From Granulicella sp. dw_53 (lineage in GTDB: Bacteria > Acidobacteriota > Terriglobia > Terriglobales > Acidobacteriaceae), in the NCBI RefSeq assembly GCF_018449545.1, contig NZ_JAAVUR010000004.1:62001-126000 (forward strand): a stretch of 64,000 bases of DNA, read 5' to 3'. Positions 44,223-53,748 of the stretch are shown piece by piece (position 1 is the first letter of the stretch; each line of letters begins with the position of its first letter). The translations under genes and the position numbers were made by a program. The notes beneath the pieces were generated by a model. The model was given only the letters and a program-made list of their open reading frames with translations, was not told the origin of the DNA and did no database searches.

Positions 44223-44774
44223 CTACTTACCAGGCCCATTAAGAATCTCCGCAACCGGCATCGGCAGTTCCTTATCCGCATTCTTCAGCAACAAACTCAC
44301 CTGCCACATCTGGGTATCCGAGAGCACCTTGCTGTACGACGGCATCCCCGTCAGGCGAATCCCGTTGGCGACCTTCCAGTAGGTCTCCCCGGTCTCGTCG
44401 TCGCTGACTCCTACCACCTCTCCGCGCGGATGCTTCTTCCACAACTGTGGCGCCGCCGGATACATGAACCTCGCATACGGCACATCGTGGCCCGGCGTCC
44501 CATGACAGCTCGCGCACTCCTTCCGGTACACCTTCGCTCCCCCCTCGAAGACGTCCTCACTGATTCCAAACGGAGCTTCTTTCTTCTCCCGGTCGATCCG
44601 TTCCTGCATTGGAACCTTCACAATCTGGGCCTCAAGCGGAAAAGCCTTGTCCGCGACCGCTACCGGCAGGGCTCCAAACCTCAGATCCAGGAAAACCACC
44701 GCGGCGACCGCCACAATACCCAGCACAAAGCCCAAAAGCACCTTGCCCAGGCCGCCGCCACTCTTTTTCGCCAT
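44223..44774 (-). CDS. Membrane-anchored mono-haem c-type cytochrome
   Basis: A 183-residue periplasmic electron carrier. AGGAG precedes ATG 44774. An N-terminal TM anchor (GKVLLGFVLGIVAVAAVVFLDL) is followed by about 60 linker residues and one class I cytochrome c domain: haem site CASCH near residue 95, then a likely axial Met in TGMPSYS near residue 145. Such proteins feed oxidases or nitrogen-oxide reductases; none is nearby. It is divergent from an outer-membrane protein across a region of phased TGCAG repeats. Confidence 0.88.
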   Translation of the reverse strand: MAKKSGGGLGKVLLGFVLGIVAVAAVVFLDLRFGALPVAVADKAFPLEAQIVKVPMQERIDREKKEAPFGISEDVFEGGAKVYRKECASCHGTPGHDVPYARFMYPAAPQLWKKHPRGEVVGVSDDETGETYWKVANGIRLTGMPSYSKVLSDTQMWQVSLLLKNADKELPMPVAEILNGPGK

Positions 44775-44855
44775 CTCATGCACTCCTTGCAGGTTCGTGC
44801 GCCCCGCGAAGGGTCGCAAATGTTCTAATAAGACAGGACTGCAATCAAGTCTGGA

Positions 44856-44939
44856 TGCAGTCCGCAAATTGCACAAGAGCAAACAAAGGCATCTGCAGGA
44901 GCAATCCCAGCATTTGCAGTACGATCAAAGCTTTTGCAG
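44856..44939. promoter_or_regulatory. Helically phased TGCAG repeats in a divergent promoter region
   Basis: TGCAG occurs at 44856, 44894, 44915 and 44935; the last three lie in the longer context GC(A/T)(T/C)(T/C)TGCAG at 20-21-base spacing, and the first is two such steps (38 bases) away. TTGCAC at 44869-44874 sits between. Such two-turn phasing suits a dimeric regulator binding one DNA face, between the cytochrome c and outer-membrane protein genes. No binding protein is identified. Confidence 0.35.
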
Positions 44940-44951
44940 GAGTAAGAATAG

Positions 44952-45668
44952 ATGTCTGGTTTCAGATCGAGCACCAAGCGGCAGAGCCTCCTCTCTCGCG
45001 TCGCGGCCCTCACCATCGCAGCTCTCGCCGTCGCAACGATGATGGTTGCAACTCCTTCCGCTCACGCCCAACTCCGCCGTAATCGCCGCGAGTCCAACGC
45101 CAACCGCAAGGCCCGCATCGCCCGCACCACCCAAGAGACCTACAACCACCGCTACGAGTTCTTCGGCGGCGGCGGCTATCTCCGCTTCCGCTCTGGGGAC
45201 AACCTGCAGCGCAATAACGAGATCACCTGGGCCACCAGCGCCACCTATTTCCTGAATCCCAAGGTCGGTATCATCGCCGATGTGCGCGGCTCCTACGGCA
45301 ACGCCAAGGTCGGCAACACCATCTTCAACATCCGTAACCCGCTCATCACCGAGTACACCTTCATGGGCGGCCCCACCTACCGCTTCTACGCCAAGCAGAA
45401 GATGGCAGCCAGCGTCCACGTCCTCGGCGGCTATTCGCTGGGCAACTTCGACGGCGGCACCAAGGGTATCCCTGCCACGCTCCTCGGCATGTGGCCCACC
45501 TCGAACAAGGCCGTCTTCTCCGCCGGCTTCAACCTGGACTACAACTTCTACCCCAACTTCGCCTTCCGCCTGACCCCCACCTACGTGGGAACCACCTTCG
45601 GCGGCGAAGTTCAAAACAACATCGGGGTCAACGCCGGAATCGTCTACCGCTTCGGCAAGATCAAGTAA
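44952..45668 (+). CDS. Outer-membrane beta-barrel protein (OmpA-like porin fold)
   Basis: A 238-residue exported protein: signal peptide (LTIAALAVATMMVATPSAHAQ), a short Arg-rich segment, then an eight-strand-like barrel with aromatic-rich strands (YEFFGGGGYLRFRS, EYTFMGGPTYRFYAK, FNLDYNFYPNFAFRLTP) and a final Phe-rich strand (GIVYRFGKIK). It resembles the OMP_b-brl family of small adhesion or structural barrels. TGCAGGAG, the last of the phased repeats, doubles as its ribosome site. Confidence 0.8.
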   Translation: MSGFRSSTKRQSLLSRVAALTIAALAVATMMVATPSAHAQLRRNRRESNANRKARIARTTQETYNHRYEFFGGGGYLRFRSGDNLQRNNEITWATSATYFLNPKVGIIADVRGSYGNAKVGNTIFNIRNPLITEYTFMGGPTYRFYAKQKMAASVHVLGGYSLGNFDGGTKGIPATLLGMWPTSNKAVFSAGFNLDYNFYPNFAFRLTPTYVGTTFGGEVQNNIGVNAGIVYRFGKIK

Positions 45669-45715
45669 CGAACCTCGCTAAGCGTATGCGTTCGTTGCTT
45701 CGCCGCGGGGGGAGG

Positions 45716-46981
<1,266 letters not shown>

Positions 46982-47179
46982 CAGGTCTTCCTTCTTCTCC
47001 GTTGCTGGTATCAGCGATTCTCTGGTCTTCATACGCATCCCCCACGAGAGGAGCATACGCCTCGCGGAAGGACCTCAAGAACCCTGCGGAGTATAGACTC
47101 ACCCTCCCGTCCCCGGCAAACCTCCTCGCGAGGGGGCGGAAGTGCCTTCGGATTCGCCACAATTTATGATGGAAAGAAC

Positions 47180-48697
47180 ATGTCTCAAGCGCGCAATAAC
47201 GTTCTTCCGTCCGTCGCCGACTTCCTCAAGCTCAGCCGCAAGCACTCACTGGTTCCGGTCTATCGAACCGTCACAGCAGACCTTGAGACGCCAGTCTCGG
47301 CCTTCCTCCGGATCGCCGCCGAAGAGCCCGAAGCCTTCCTCTTCGAATCCGTCGAAGGCGGAAAGTACGTTGGCCGCTACACCTTCATCGGCATCAAGCC
47401 CTACAAGAAGCTGGTCTCGCGCGGCAAGAACATCACCTCGCACGAAGGCCGCAAGCAGCGCTCCTTCACCGGAGACATCTTCGAGGAGCTCAAGAAGGCC
47501 CTCAGCGGACACACGCCCGCTCGCCTTCCCGGTCTGCCTCCCTTCACCGCAGGCGCAGTAGGTTTCTTCGCCTACGATGTCGTTCGCCAGATCGAGCGTC
47601 TGCCCTCGACCGCGGCCGATGAGCTTGGCGTCCCTGACTCCTGCCTGATGTTCTTCGATCAGGTCCTGGCCTTCGATCACGTCAAGAAGGAGATTCACCT
47701 GATTGCGACCGCCGATCTCGAGCGCGAGCCCCGCGAAGGCGCATACGAGCGGTCCATCCGCAGGCTGAACGCGATGGAGCGCCGTCTGGCGCAGGCCCTT
47801 CCCATCGTCCGGAAGAAGAAGCCTCAAGGCCCCCTCAAGCTGACGGCGCGAACCTCCAAGGCTACGTTCCTGAAGTCGGTGAACAAGGTCAAAGAGTACG
47901 TCGCGTCGGGAGACGTCTTCCAGTGCGTCCTCTCGCAGCGCTTCGACTGCGTCCCCAACGTCGACGCCTTCGATATCTATCGTGCGCTGCGCATCGTCAA
48001 TCCTTCGCCGTACATGTACTTCCTGCGCTTCGGCCTGGAAGCGGCCTCGCCCGAGGCTGCGAGCAGCGTCGCTCACATCGTCGGCTCGTCGCCGGAGCTG
48101 CTCGTCCGAGTCCACGGAAAGACGGTCGAATACAGGCCGATCGCCGGAACCCGGCCCAGAAGCGCCGACGAGGTCGAAGATCTGGCCCTGGAAGCCGACC
48201 TTCGCGCCGATGCCAAAGAGGTCGCCGAACACGTCATGCTGGTCGATCTGGGCCGCAACGACGTTGGCAGAGTGAGCGAGTTCGGCACCGTCCGCGTGAA
48301 AGACCTCATGTTCGTCGAACGCTACAGCCACGTCATGCACCTGGTCAGCTCCCTTGAGGGCAGCCTGCGCGCCAACCTCGCGCCCATCGACGCCTTCAAG
48401 GCCTGCTTCCCTGCGGGAACTCTCAGCGGCGCGCCCAAGATCCGCGCCATGGAGATCATCGAAGAGCTTGAGCCTGCACGACGCGGCGTCTACGGCGGAA
48501 GCATCCTGTACGCGGACTTCAACGGCAATCTGGACTCCTGCATCGCCATCCGAACCCTCTTCATGAACGGCGAAAAGGGCTACATCCAGGCCGGAGCAGG
48601 CATCGTCGCCGACTCGGTTCCCGAAAAGGAGTTCGAGGAGTGCGGAAACAAGGCTCGCGCAGTGGTTCGGGCCATAGAACGGGCGAGGGGAATCTGA
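47180..48697 (+). CDS. trpE: Anthranilate synthase component I
   Basis: Converts chorismate to anthranilate using ammonia delivered by TrpG, the first step of tryptophan synthesis. The 505-residue protein has an N-terminal regulatory half with LFESVEGGKYVGRYTFIG, including the L-x-E-S Trp-binding motif, and a chorismate-binding half with FQCVLSQRF, YRPIAGTRPR, RYSHVMHLVSSLEG and PAGTLSGAPK. The presence of the Ser in ESVEGG suggests feedback inhibition is kept. The start at 47180 follows GGAAAG; the much longer in-frame extension reaching into gdhA is rejected. trpG follows 33 nt later. Confidence 0.96.
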   Translation: MSQARNNVLPSVADFLKLSRKHSLVPVYRTVTADLETPVSAFLRIAAEEPEAFLFESVEGGKYVGRYTFIGIKPYKKLVSRGKNITSHEGRKQRSFTGDIFEELKKALSGHTPARLPGLPPFTAGAVGFFAYDVVRQIERLPSTAADELGVPDSCLMFFDQVLAFDHVKKEIHLIATADLEREPREGAYERSIRRLNAMERRLAQALPIVRKKKPQGPLKLTARTSKATFLKSVNKVKEYVASGDVFQCVLSQRFDCVPNVDAFDIYRALRIVNPSPYMYFLRFGLEAASPEAASSVAHIVGSSPELLVRVHGKTVEYRPIAGTRPRSADEVEDLALEADLRADAKEVAEHVMLVDLGRNDVGRVSEFGTVRVKDLMFVERYSHVMHLVSSLEGSLRANLAPIDAFKACFPAGTLSGAPKIRAMEIIEELEPARRGVYGGSILYADFNGNLDSCIAIRTLFMNGEKGYIQAGAGIVADSVPEKEFEECGNKARAVVRAIERARGI

Positions 48698-48730
48698 CCC
48701 TCAGACCCGCGTAGAATGAAGGAAGCAGCT

Positions 48731-49312
<582 letters not shown>

Positions 49313-49331
49313 GAACGAAGGTAGAACGAAG

Positions 49332-50354
49332 ATGGTTCGGATGCTTGTATTGCAACTCGTCCAGATCGGACTCTTCTCCGCGGTGGCGATGGGACAGCAG
49401 CAAGCGCTGGGGAACGTCGGCGTTCAGGATGCGACCGTTACCGGTGCTCTGCAGATCGAGAACGGACGAGCCATGCTAGTTGGCAACACCACCGTCACGG
49501 CGAAGGACCATACCGCCGAGATCGCCTTGGACCGCGGCGGCAAGGTTCTGGTCTGCGCCACCAGCGGACTGCATCTGAGCCCTGGCAAGAGCCTGCCCGG
49601 CGTTCAGCCGCTGATGCTGTCGCTCGACCGCGGTGCGATCGAGGTGCAGATGGCTGCGACCGCCAACGACGCCGTGCTGACTCCGGATCTGCGCTTCGTG
49701 ATTCAGGGCGCAGGGCCGCTTGACCTGAGGCTCCGTGTAAGCAGAAGCGGCGACACCTGCGTCGAGAATCGGGGCAGCAACGCGCCGATCCTCCACATCT
49801 CCGACACCTTCGGCGACGCGAGCTACGATCTTCACAGCGGGCAACACGTCCTCTTCGAACACGCCAGCCTGAAGGAGGTCGTCGATCACGAGAGCTCTCC
49901 CTGCGGATGTCCTCCGCAACCTGTGGTCTCCGTCGCGGATGCGGGTGCCAGTTCCTCCACGCTGGCGCTTCCTGGAAGCGCGGCTGCGGCGCAGCAGGCC
50001 GCACAAGAGCATCCCTTTCCTGCGGCGGTCAGCCAAGGTCTAGCGCCCGGACCGCCAGTTCCAGCTGCTCCTCCGGGAGCGGTCCACACGCAGGTGGCAG
50101 CGACCTTGAGCTTCGACGCCGCGGCTCCAGCGGGCAACGGAGCAGGCGCTGGAACGACTCCTGACAGCACCTCCGTTCCGGCTGGAAGTAGCCCTGCGCC
50201 AGCGGCTCCCAATGTCGTGGCGATTCCGGCTGCGCCAGCCAATCCGCCGGCTGACGTCCGTGCCGAGGCTCCTCCGCCGCCAGCGGCGCCTTCCGGGACG
50301 GATCTGGTTCATCGCATCGGACACTTCTTCAAGCGGTTGTTTGGCCAGGGCTGA
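49332..50354 (+). CDS. Exported protein with Pro/Ala-rich tail, unknown
   Basis: A 340-residue protein with a signal-like N terminus (MLVLQLVQIGLFSAVAMG). Residues 20-190 are beta-rich (NTTVTAKDHTAEIALDRGGKV) and reminiscent of FecR-like or cupin-like repeats, but I cannot assign a family. A CGCPP motif follows near residue 195. Residues 200-320 are low-complexity Ala/Pro/Gly, like a wall-spanning linker, and the protein ends in an amphipathic basic helix (LVHRIGHFFKRLFGQG). It begins 19 nt after trpG, yet its role is probably unrelated. Confidence 0.6.
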   Translation: MVRMLVLQLVQIGLFSAVAMGQQQALGNVGVQDATVTGALQIENGRAMLVGNTTVTAKDHTAEIALDRGGKVLVCATSGLHLSPGKSLPGVQPLMLSLDRGAIEVQMAATANDAVLTPDLRFVIQGAGPLDLRLRVSRSGDTCVENRGSNAPILHISDTFGDASYDLHSGQHVLFEHASLKEVVDHESSPCGCPPQPVVSVADAGASSSTLALPGSAAAAQQAAQEHPFPAAVSQGLAPGPPVPAAPPGAVHTQVAATLSFDAAAPAGNGAGAGTTPDSTSVPAGSSPAPAAPNVVAIPAAPANPPADVRAEAPPPPAAPSGTDLVHRIGHFFKRLFGQG

Positions 50355-50490
50355 AGGGCTCGATCTGCGCCCGCTGCGCTACAATCGAAGGGTTGTAGTC
50401 CAGTCGGTCGAGCAGCGAGCGCCTTCTGTCGATGACAGCGCAGCTTAGCAACTAAAGTGAAGTACAGCACAGATCAGGGGTTCTCTTTCT

Positions 50491-51048
50491 ATGTCGATTC
50501 CCGCAACGCAGATGCGCCCGGGCATGATTATCAAGCACAACAACGACCTTCACCTGGTCTTCTCGGTGGAGCATCGCACTCCGGGCAACCTTCGTGCCTT
50601 CATCCAGGCCAAGCTGCGGAATGTTCGCACTGGCGCGATGTTCATCGAGCGTTTCCGCTCGCCTGATCCGATCGACCGCGTCATCGTCGATGAGATCAAG
50701 ATGGAGTTCCTCTACAACGACGGCGACGACTACTACTTCATGGACGAGGCCTTCGAGCAGACCATGCTGAAGCGTGAGACGTTGGGCGATGCGGTCGAGT
50801 TCCTGATTCCGAACCTGAGCATCAGCGTCAGCTACTACGACGGCAAAGCGGTTGGCATCGAGCTTCCTGGCGTCGTGGAGATGACGGTGATGGAGACGGA
50901 ACCTGGCATCAAGTCGGCGACTGCGTCTTCGGTGACGAAGCCTGCCAAAATGGAGACTGGTCTGGTCGTTGCGGTTCCTCCGTTCATCAACGAGGGCGAG
51001 AAGATTCGCGTCGATACCGCTGAAGGCGCTTACATCAGCAGGGCGTAA
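50491..51048 (+). CDS. efp: Elongation factor P
   Basis: Relieves ribosome stalling at polyproline. The 185-residue protein has the three beta-barrel domains of EF-P: KOW-like N terminus (MRPGMIIKHNNDLHLV), OB domain (RFRSPDPIDRVIVDE) and the C-terminal GDAVEFL... and INEGEKIRVDTAEGAYISRA block. The domain I loop that inserts into the ribosome reads HRTPGNLRAF: the tip residue aligning with the modified Lys34 of E. coli is Asn33, so beta-lysylation (EpmA) or rhamnosylation (EarP) would not apply. AcyP starts eight bases downstream. Confidence 0.96.
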   Translation: MSIPATQMRPGMIIKHNNDLHLVFSVEHRTPGNLRAFIQAKLRNVRTGAMFIERFRSPDPIDRVIVDEIKMEFLYNDGDDYYFMDEAFEQTMLKRETLGDAVEFLIPNLSISVSYYDGKAVGIELPGVVEMTVMETEPGIKSATASSVTKPAKMETGLVVAVPPFINEGEKIRVDTAEGAYISRA

Positions 51049-51055
51049 GCGAGCC

Positions 51056-51337
51056 ATGGTGCTGCATTTCCTCGTCAAAGGCCGAGTTCAGGGAGTTGGC
51101 TTTCGCTGGTTTGTGCAGCGGGAGGCGGCTGAGCTTGGTCTGCGCGGCTGGGTGCGGAACACCGATCGAGGACACGTTGAGATTGTGGCCGCTGGCGAAG
51201 CCGATCTGCTGGCTGAGCTGAAGGCCGCGCTGCGCAAAGGATCGCGTGGAAGCCGCGTCGATGCTGTACTGGAAGACGAATTGCTCGAGAGCGAAGGCGC
51301 GCAGCTTGGAGCATTTGAGATTGAAGGAGCCTGGTGA
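51056..51337 (+). CDS. acyP: Acylphosphatase
   Basis: A 93-residue enzyme hydrolysing carboxyl-phosphate bonds. The signature GRVQGVGFRWF contains the phosphate-binding Arg (R17), and GWVRNTDRGHVEI contains the catalytic Asn (N35). Length and fold pattern are standard. The ATG at 51056 starts eight bases after the efp stop, and apt follows three bases after the acyP stop, so efp-acyP-apt form an operon. Confidence 0.93.
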   Translation: MVLHFLVKGRVQGVGFRWFVQREAAELGLRGWVRNTDRGHVEIVAAGEADLLAELKAALRKGSRGSRVDAVLEDELLESEGAQLGAFEIEGAW

Positions 51338-51340
51338 CCC

Positions 51341-51880
51341 ATGACGATTCCAATTAATTGTGAGCCTTTGAAAGAGCTCATTCGCACGGTACCTGACTTC
51401 CCCAAGCCGGGGATTCTGTTCTACGACATTACGACCCTGCTGAAGGACAAGAACGGCTTCGCTCAGTTGATCGATGCGTTCGCCGCGTACTACATCGGTA
51501 AGGACATCGACCTGGTGCTGGGCATCGAGGCGCGAGGCTTCATCTTCGGGCCTGCGCTGGCGTACCGGTTGAACGCGGGCTTCGTTCCGATTCGCAAGCC
51601 GAAGAAGCTGCCGGCTCCGACGGCCCGGGTGAACTACGACCTGGAGTACGGTACTGACTCGCTCGAGATTCACCTCGATGCGGTTCAGCCGGGACAGCGT
51701 GTGATCATCGTGGACGATCTGCTGGCCACGGGTGGAACCATGCAGGCGACGGTGCAGCTAGTGCGTCAGCTTGGTGGCGATATTGCCGGACTCGGCTTCG
51801 CGGTCGAGCTGGACTTCCTGAAGGGCCGGGCGAAGTTCCCGGAGTATGACGTCTTCAGTCTGCTGCATTACGACGAATAA
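51341..51880 (+). CDS. apt: Adenine phosphoribosyltransferase
   Basis: Salvages adenine to AMP with PRPP. The 179-residue enzyme has [20 protein letters not shown] (the classical Apt N terminus), [14 protein letters not shown], the PRPP loop [14 protein letters not shown] and the flexible-loop region [10 protein letters not shown]. It is the last gene of the efp-acyP-apt group. A strong bidirectional terminator follows 26 nt after the stop. Confidence 0.95.
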   Translation: MTIPINCEPLKELIRTVPDFPKPGILFYDITTLLKDKNGFAQLIDAFAAYYIGKDIDLVLGIEARGFIFGPALAYRLNAGFVPIRKPKKLPAPTARVNYDLEYGTDSLEIHLDAVQPGQRVIIVDDLLATGGTMQATVQLVRQLGGDIAGLGFAVELDFLKGRAKFPEYDVFSLLHYDE

Positions 51881-51906
51881 GAGCACGACTCAAAACACAA
51901 CCTGTT

Positions 51907-51948
51907 AAACAACGCATCCCCGAGCTGAAGCTCGGGGATGCGTTGTTT
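51907..51948. terminator. Bidirectional 18-bp rho-independent terminator
   Basis: The arm at 51907-51924 (AAACAACGCATCCCCGAG) is exactly complementary to 51931-51948, with loop CTGAAG and a flanking TTTT run. It ends transcription of apt and, leftward, of the convergent gene at 51960. Confidence 0.95.
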
Positions 51949-51959
51949 TGGTCGACCTC

Positions 51960-52484
51960 TTAGGGTCGCGTCAGGTTCTCGGGAGCCTGATGGGACTCGG
52001 GGTAGATGGTCGCCTTGTCGTTGACGCTGGGTTCCGCGGTGCCGAAGTAGGCGGCGGAGCCTGGGTCTCCGGGGAGCTGGCCGAGGAACCTCTCGGGCTT
52101 CATGTCGTCGGAGATGACGGGCAGGCTGGGGAGCTTGTCCGTGCTGCCTGCCTCGCGGACGACGGCGTCGGCGTGCTCCAGGACCTCGTCGACGGTCATG
52201 GTGTACATCTCGCGGCCGTTGTCGTAGCCGGACTCGATGGCGGTCTTCAGGTAGCGGCCAGCGGTCTGGGCGGCGAGGTAGTCGGTGATGACGAAGCCGG
52301 TGCGGCGCTTCTGCTCGACCCAGGCCGTATTGGGCATGGCGATCCAGACGGGACGGCCGTTGACGGCGAAGCGAATGTCGGTGGCGTCGGCGTGGCGGGT
52401 CGCGATGGCGACGACGGTGCCCTTCCAGGTGCAGTGAAGGGGCTCGGCTGTCCAGCGGTCGGTTACTGTGAAGTCTTCATACAT
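51960..52484 (-). CDS. Hypothetical soluble protein
   Basis: A 174-residue product beginning MYEDFTVTDRWTAEPL, with AAGGA before the ATG at 52484. No signal peptide or TM helix is seen. The first half is beta-rich (WKGTVVAIATRHADATDIRFAVNGRPVWIAMPN) and the middle is helical. The pattern of short strands plus a charged middle resembles no family I can name. It stands alone between a terminator and the pyrimidine-rich edge of the accessory element, on the same strand as the CRHIKTNG gene. Confidence 0.7.
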   Translation of the reverse strand: MYEDFTVTDRWTAEPLHCTWKGTVVAIATRHADATDIRFAVNGRPVWIAMPNTAWVEQKRRTGFVITDYLAAQTAGRYLKTAIESGYDNGREMYTMTVDEVLEHADAVVREAGSTDKLPSLPVISDDMKPERFLGQLPGDPGSAAYFGTAEPSVNDKATIYPESHQAPENLTRP

Positions 52485-52779
52485 GGCTGTCCTTAGAGTA
52501 GAGCAGGGTGGTGGGTTGGGCAAGGACCCTTGGATCACGGCCAAGGCGTAACGGTGACTCGAGGGATAACTGCTGATAAAAGCGGGATAACGGCTTAACA
52601 CCGATTTTCACCGATTGCACCGATCTTTGTTTTGGGTCTGCTTGTTCTGTTCTCTTGCCTGTGCTCATTTCTCTTACCTTTCTTTCTTCTTTACCTTTAC
52701 CTTTCCTGCCTTCTTTCGCTTCTTTGTTTTCCTTGCTAGTGCTTTCTTTTTATGGGCTTCGCTGTGCTTTTTTGATTTG
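52485..52779. other. Gap with left inverted repeat and a polypyrimidine tract
   Basis: The 52594-52625 segment is the left arm of an inverted repeat (see the element entry). From about 52650 to 52780 the plus strand is strikingly T/C-rich (e.g. TTTCTTTCTTCTTTACC), that is, purine-rich on the minus strand downstream of the CRHIKTNG gene. A rightward hydrophobic frame here is a composition artefact. No gene is supported. Confidence 0.6.
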
Positions 52780-53220
52780 TTAGTTGGTTGGGTTTTCTTC
52801 TTCTTCCTCTTCTAGGATTTCTTTGATTGCTGGGTCTGCCAGGTCCAGGCCTTCTGGGGAGGGGGTTGAGGTTTGGACTATGGTGGGGGCGTAGGGTTGG
52901 GTGTTGAGGCGGGCGGAGTTCATGCTGGCTAGCTGGAGGCCGTAGAGGATGGCTGTGCCTCGTTTGGTCTCGAGTTGGCCGGTGGCCAGGGCGTTGACGA
53001 CGACGGAGAGGGCTATCTGGACAGATTCGCGGTCTTCGAGGGCGGTGAGCTCTACGTGCTGGCCGGGGACGAGGTAGCTGCGAGTGGCCTGGGTGTGGCG
53101 GAAGCCGCTGTGGCGCTGGTGGAGGCTCTGGTGGAAGTAGCAGTAGATTCCCGTGCGGAGGGATGGAGCCTGGCAGCGGGTTCCGTTGGTCTTGATGTGA
53201 CGGCAGAGTGCGTATTGCAT
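52780..53220 (-). CDS. Small Cys/His-motif protein (CRHIKTNG family), unknown
   Basis: A 146-residue protein starting MQYALCRHIKTNGTRCQ, with GGAG eight bases before the ATG at 53220. The N terminus is a compact zinc-site candidate: C-x-H near residues 6-8, Cys16, then YCYFH with Cys and His at about 27 and 30. A short beta segment (YLVPGQHVELTALEDRESVQIALSVVVNALATG) and a helix follow, then a Pro-rich stretch, and the chain ends in a run of Glu (EILEEEEEENPTN). I recall multi-copy relatives in Acidobacteriaceae, from memory only. Its leader is the repeated module at 53226-53503. Function unknown; a nucleic-acid-binding role is conjecture. Confidence 0.7.
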   Translation of the reverse strand: MQYALCRHIKTNGTRCQAPSLRTGIYCYFHQSLHQRHSGFRHTQATRSYLVPGQHVELTALEDRESVQIALSVVVNALATGQLETKRGTAILYGLQLASMNSARLNTQPYAPTIVQTSTPSPEGLDLADPAIKEILEEEEEENPTN

Positions 53221-53225
53221 GTTAT

Positions 53226-53503
53226 GTGCTCCGTTTTCCGGGGGGTGTCCCCCCCCCTTGCCTGCGTGTAAGCGCAATGGTTGCTTGCAGCTAGCGGAGG
53301 CTTGCTCCGCTAAATCGGTGCAACCATTGGGGTTGCGTCCAAATTCGTGTCAGCTTTGGACTTAGCTGGTTAAATGCGAAAGCCCCGGCGTGTTTGCCGA
53401 GGCTTTCTTAATGTCTAGTTCTATTTTATGGAATGGACCGAAACTAAAGTGCCACTTGTAAGTTGATGTGGTTGAGTGGGTTAGGTGGTTTTGGGGCTTG
53501 ACA
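53226..53503. repeat. Dispersed intergenic module, copy B (leader of the CRHIKTNG gene)
   Basis: Shares ordered blocks with copy A (17699-18003): GCTCCG through TCCGGGGGGTG, a C-run and CTTGCCT (53229-53263); GTGCAACCATTGGGGTT (53318-53334); a GCGAAA-led GC hairpin (53378-53389 with 53396-53407); TTCTATTTTAT through AACTAA to TGCCACTT (53419-53457); GGGCTTGACA (53494-53503). The CGGAGC complementary to block 1's left edge is the ribosome site of the leftward gene, so the module is that gene's 5' region. On the minus strand block 4 reads TGGCAC with TT eleven bases on and then CATAAAAT, promoter-like. Confidence 0.75.
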
Positions 53504-53748
53504 TGCGATTTTGCTGGGGTTTTGCGGGATTTTTAATTTGGGCGTGGCTGGTGGATGGATGACAAACAAAAACGGTCCGAAGCGGGAGGACAAACAAAGA
53601 ATGACAGACAGATCAAATTGGTGTGATCGGTGAAGATCGGCGTTAAGTTTTTGTCTTGCTCCTATCAGCCTTTATCCCTTGGACCACCGTTACGCCTTTG
53701 ATGCCGGGGTGTGGGAGAATGTGTGTGTCTCCGGGTTTCGCTTCGACG

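Larger units (their letters stand above)
52594..53648. mobile_element. Candidate inverted-repeat-bounded element carrying the CRHIKTNG gene and its leader
   Basis: The left end CTTAACACCGATTTTCACCG... (52594-52625) recurs inverted at the right end (about 53617-53648, reading GGTGAAGATCGGCGTTAAG at its edge). Over about 32 bases I count roughly 26 matches. Each arm is itself made of short CACCGAT-type repeats. Between them lie the polypyrimidine tract, the 146-residue gene and the roughly 280-bp module. There is no transposase, so this could be a non-autonomous element, or merely two copies of a common intergenic repeat. I see no target-site duplication. Confidence 0.35.

Noticed and set aside
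52615-52815. Hydrophobic rightward 66-residue frame rich in Phe and Leu
   Set aside because: Product of the polypyrimidine tract (TTT/CTT codons); no ribosome site.
53498-53503. TTGACA as a rightward -35 box in the repeat module
   Set aside because: No convincing -10 at 16-18 bases in either copy, and the linked gene reads leftward.
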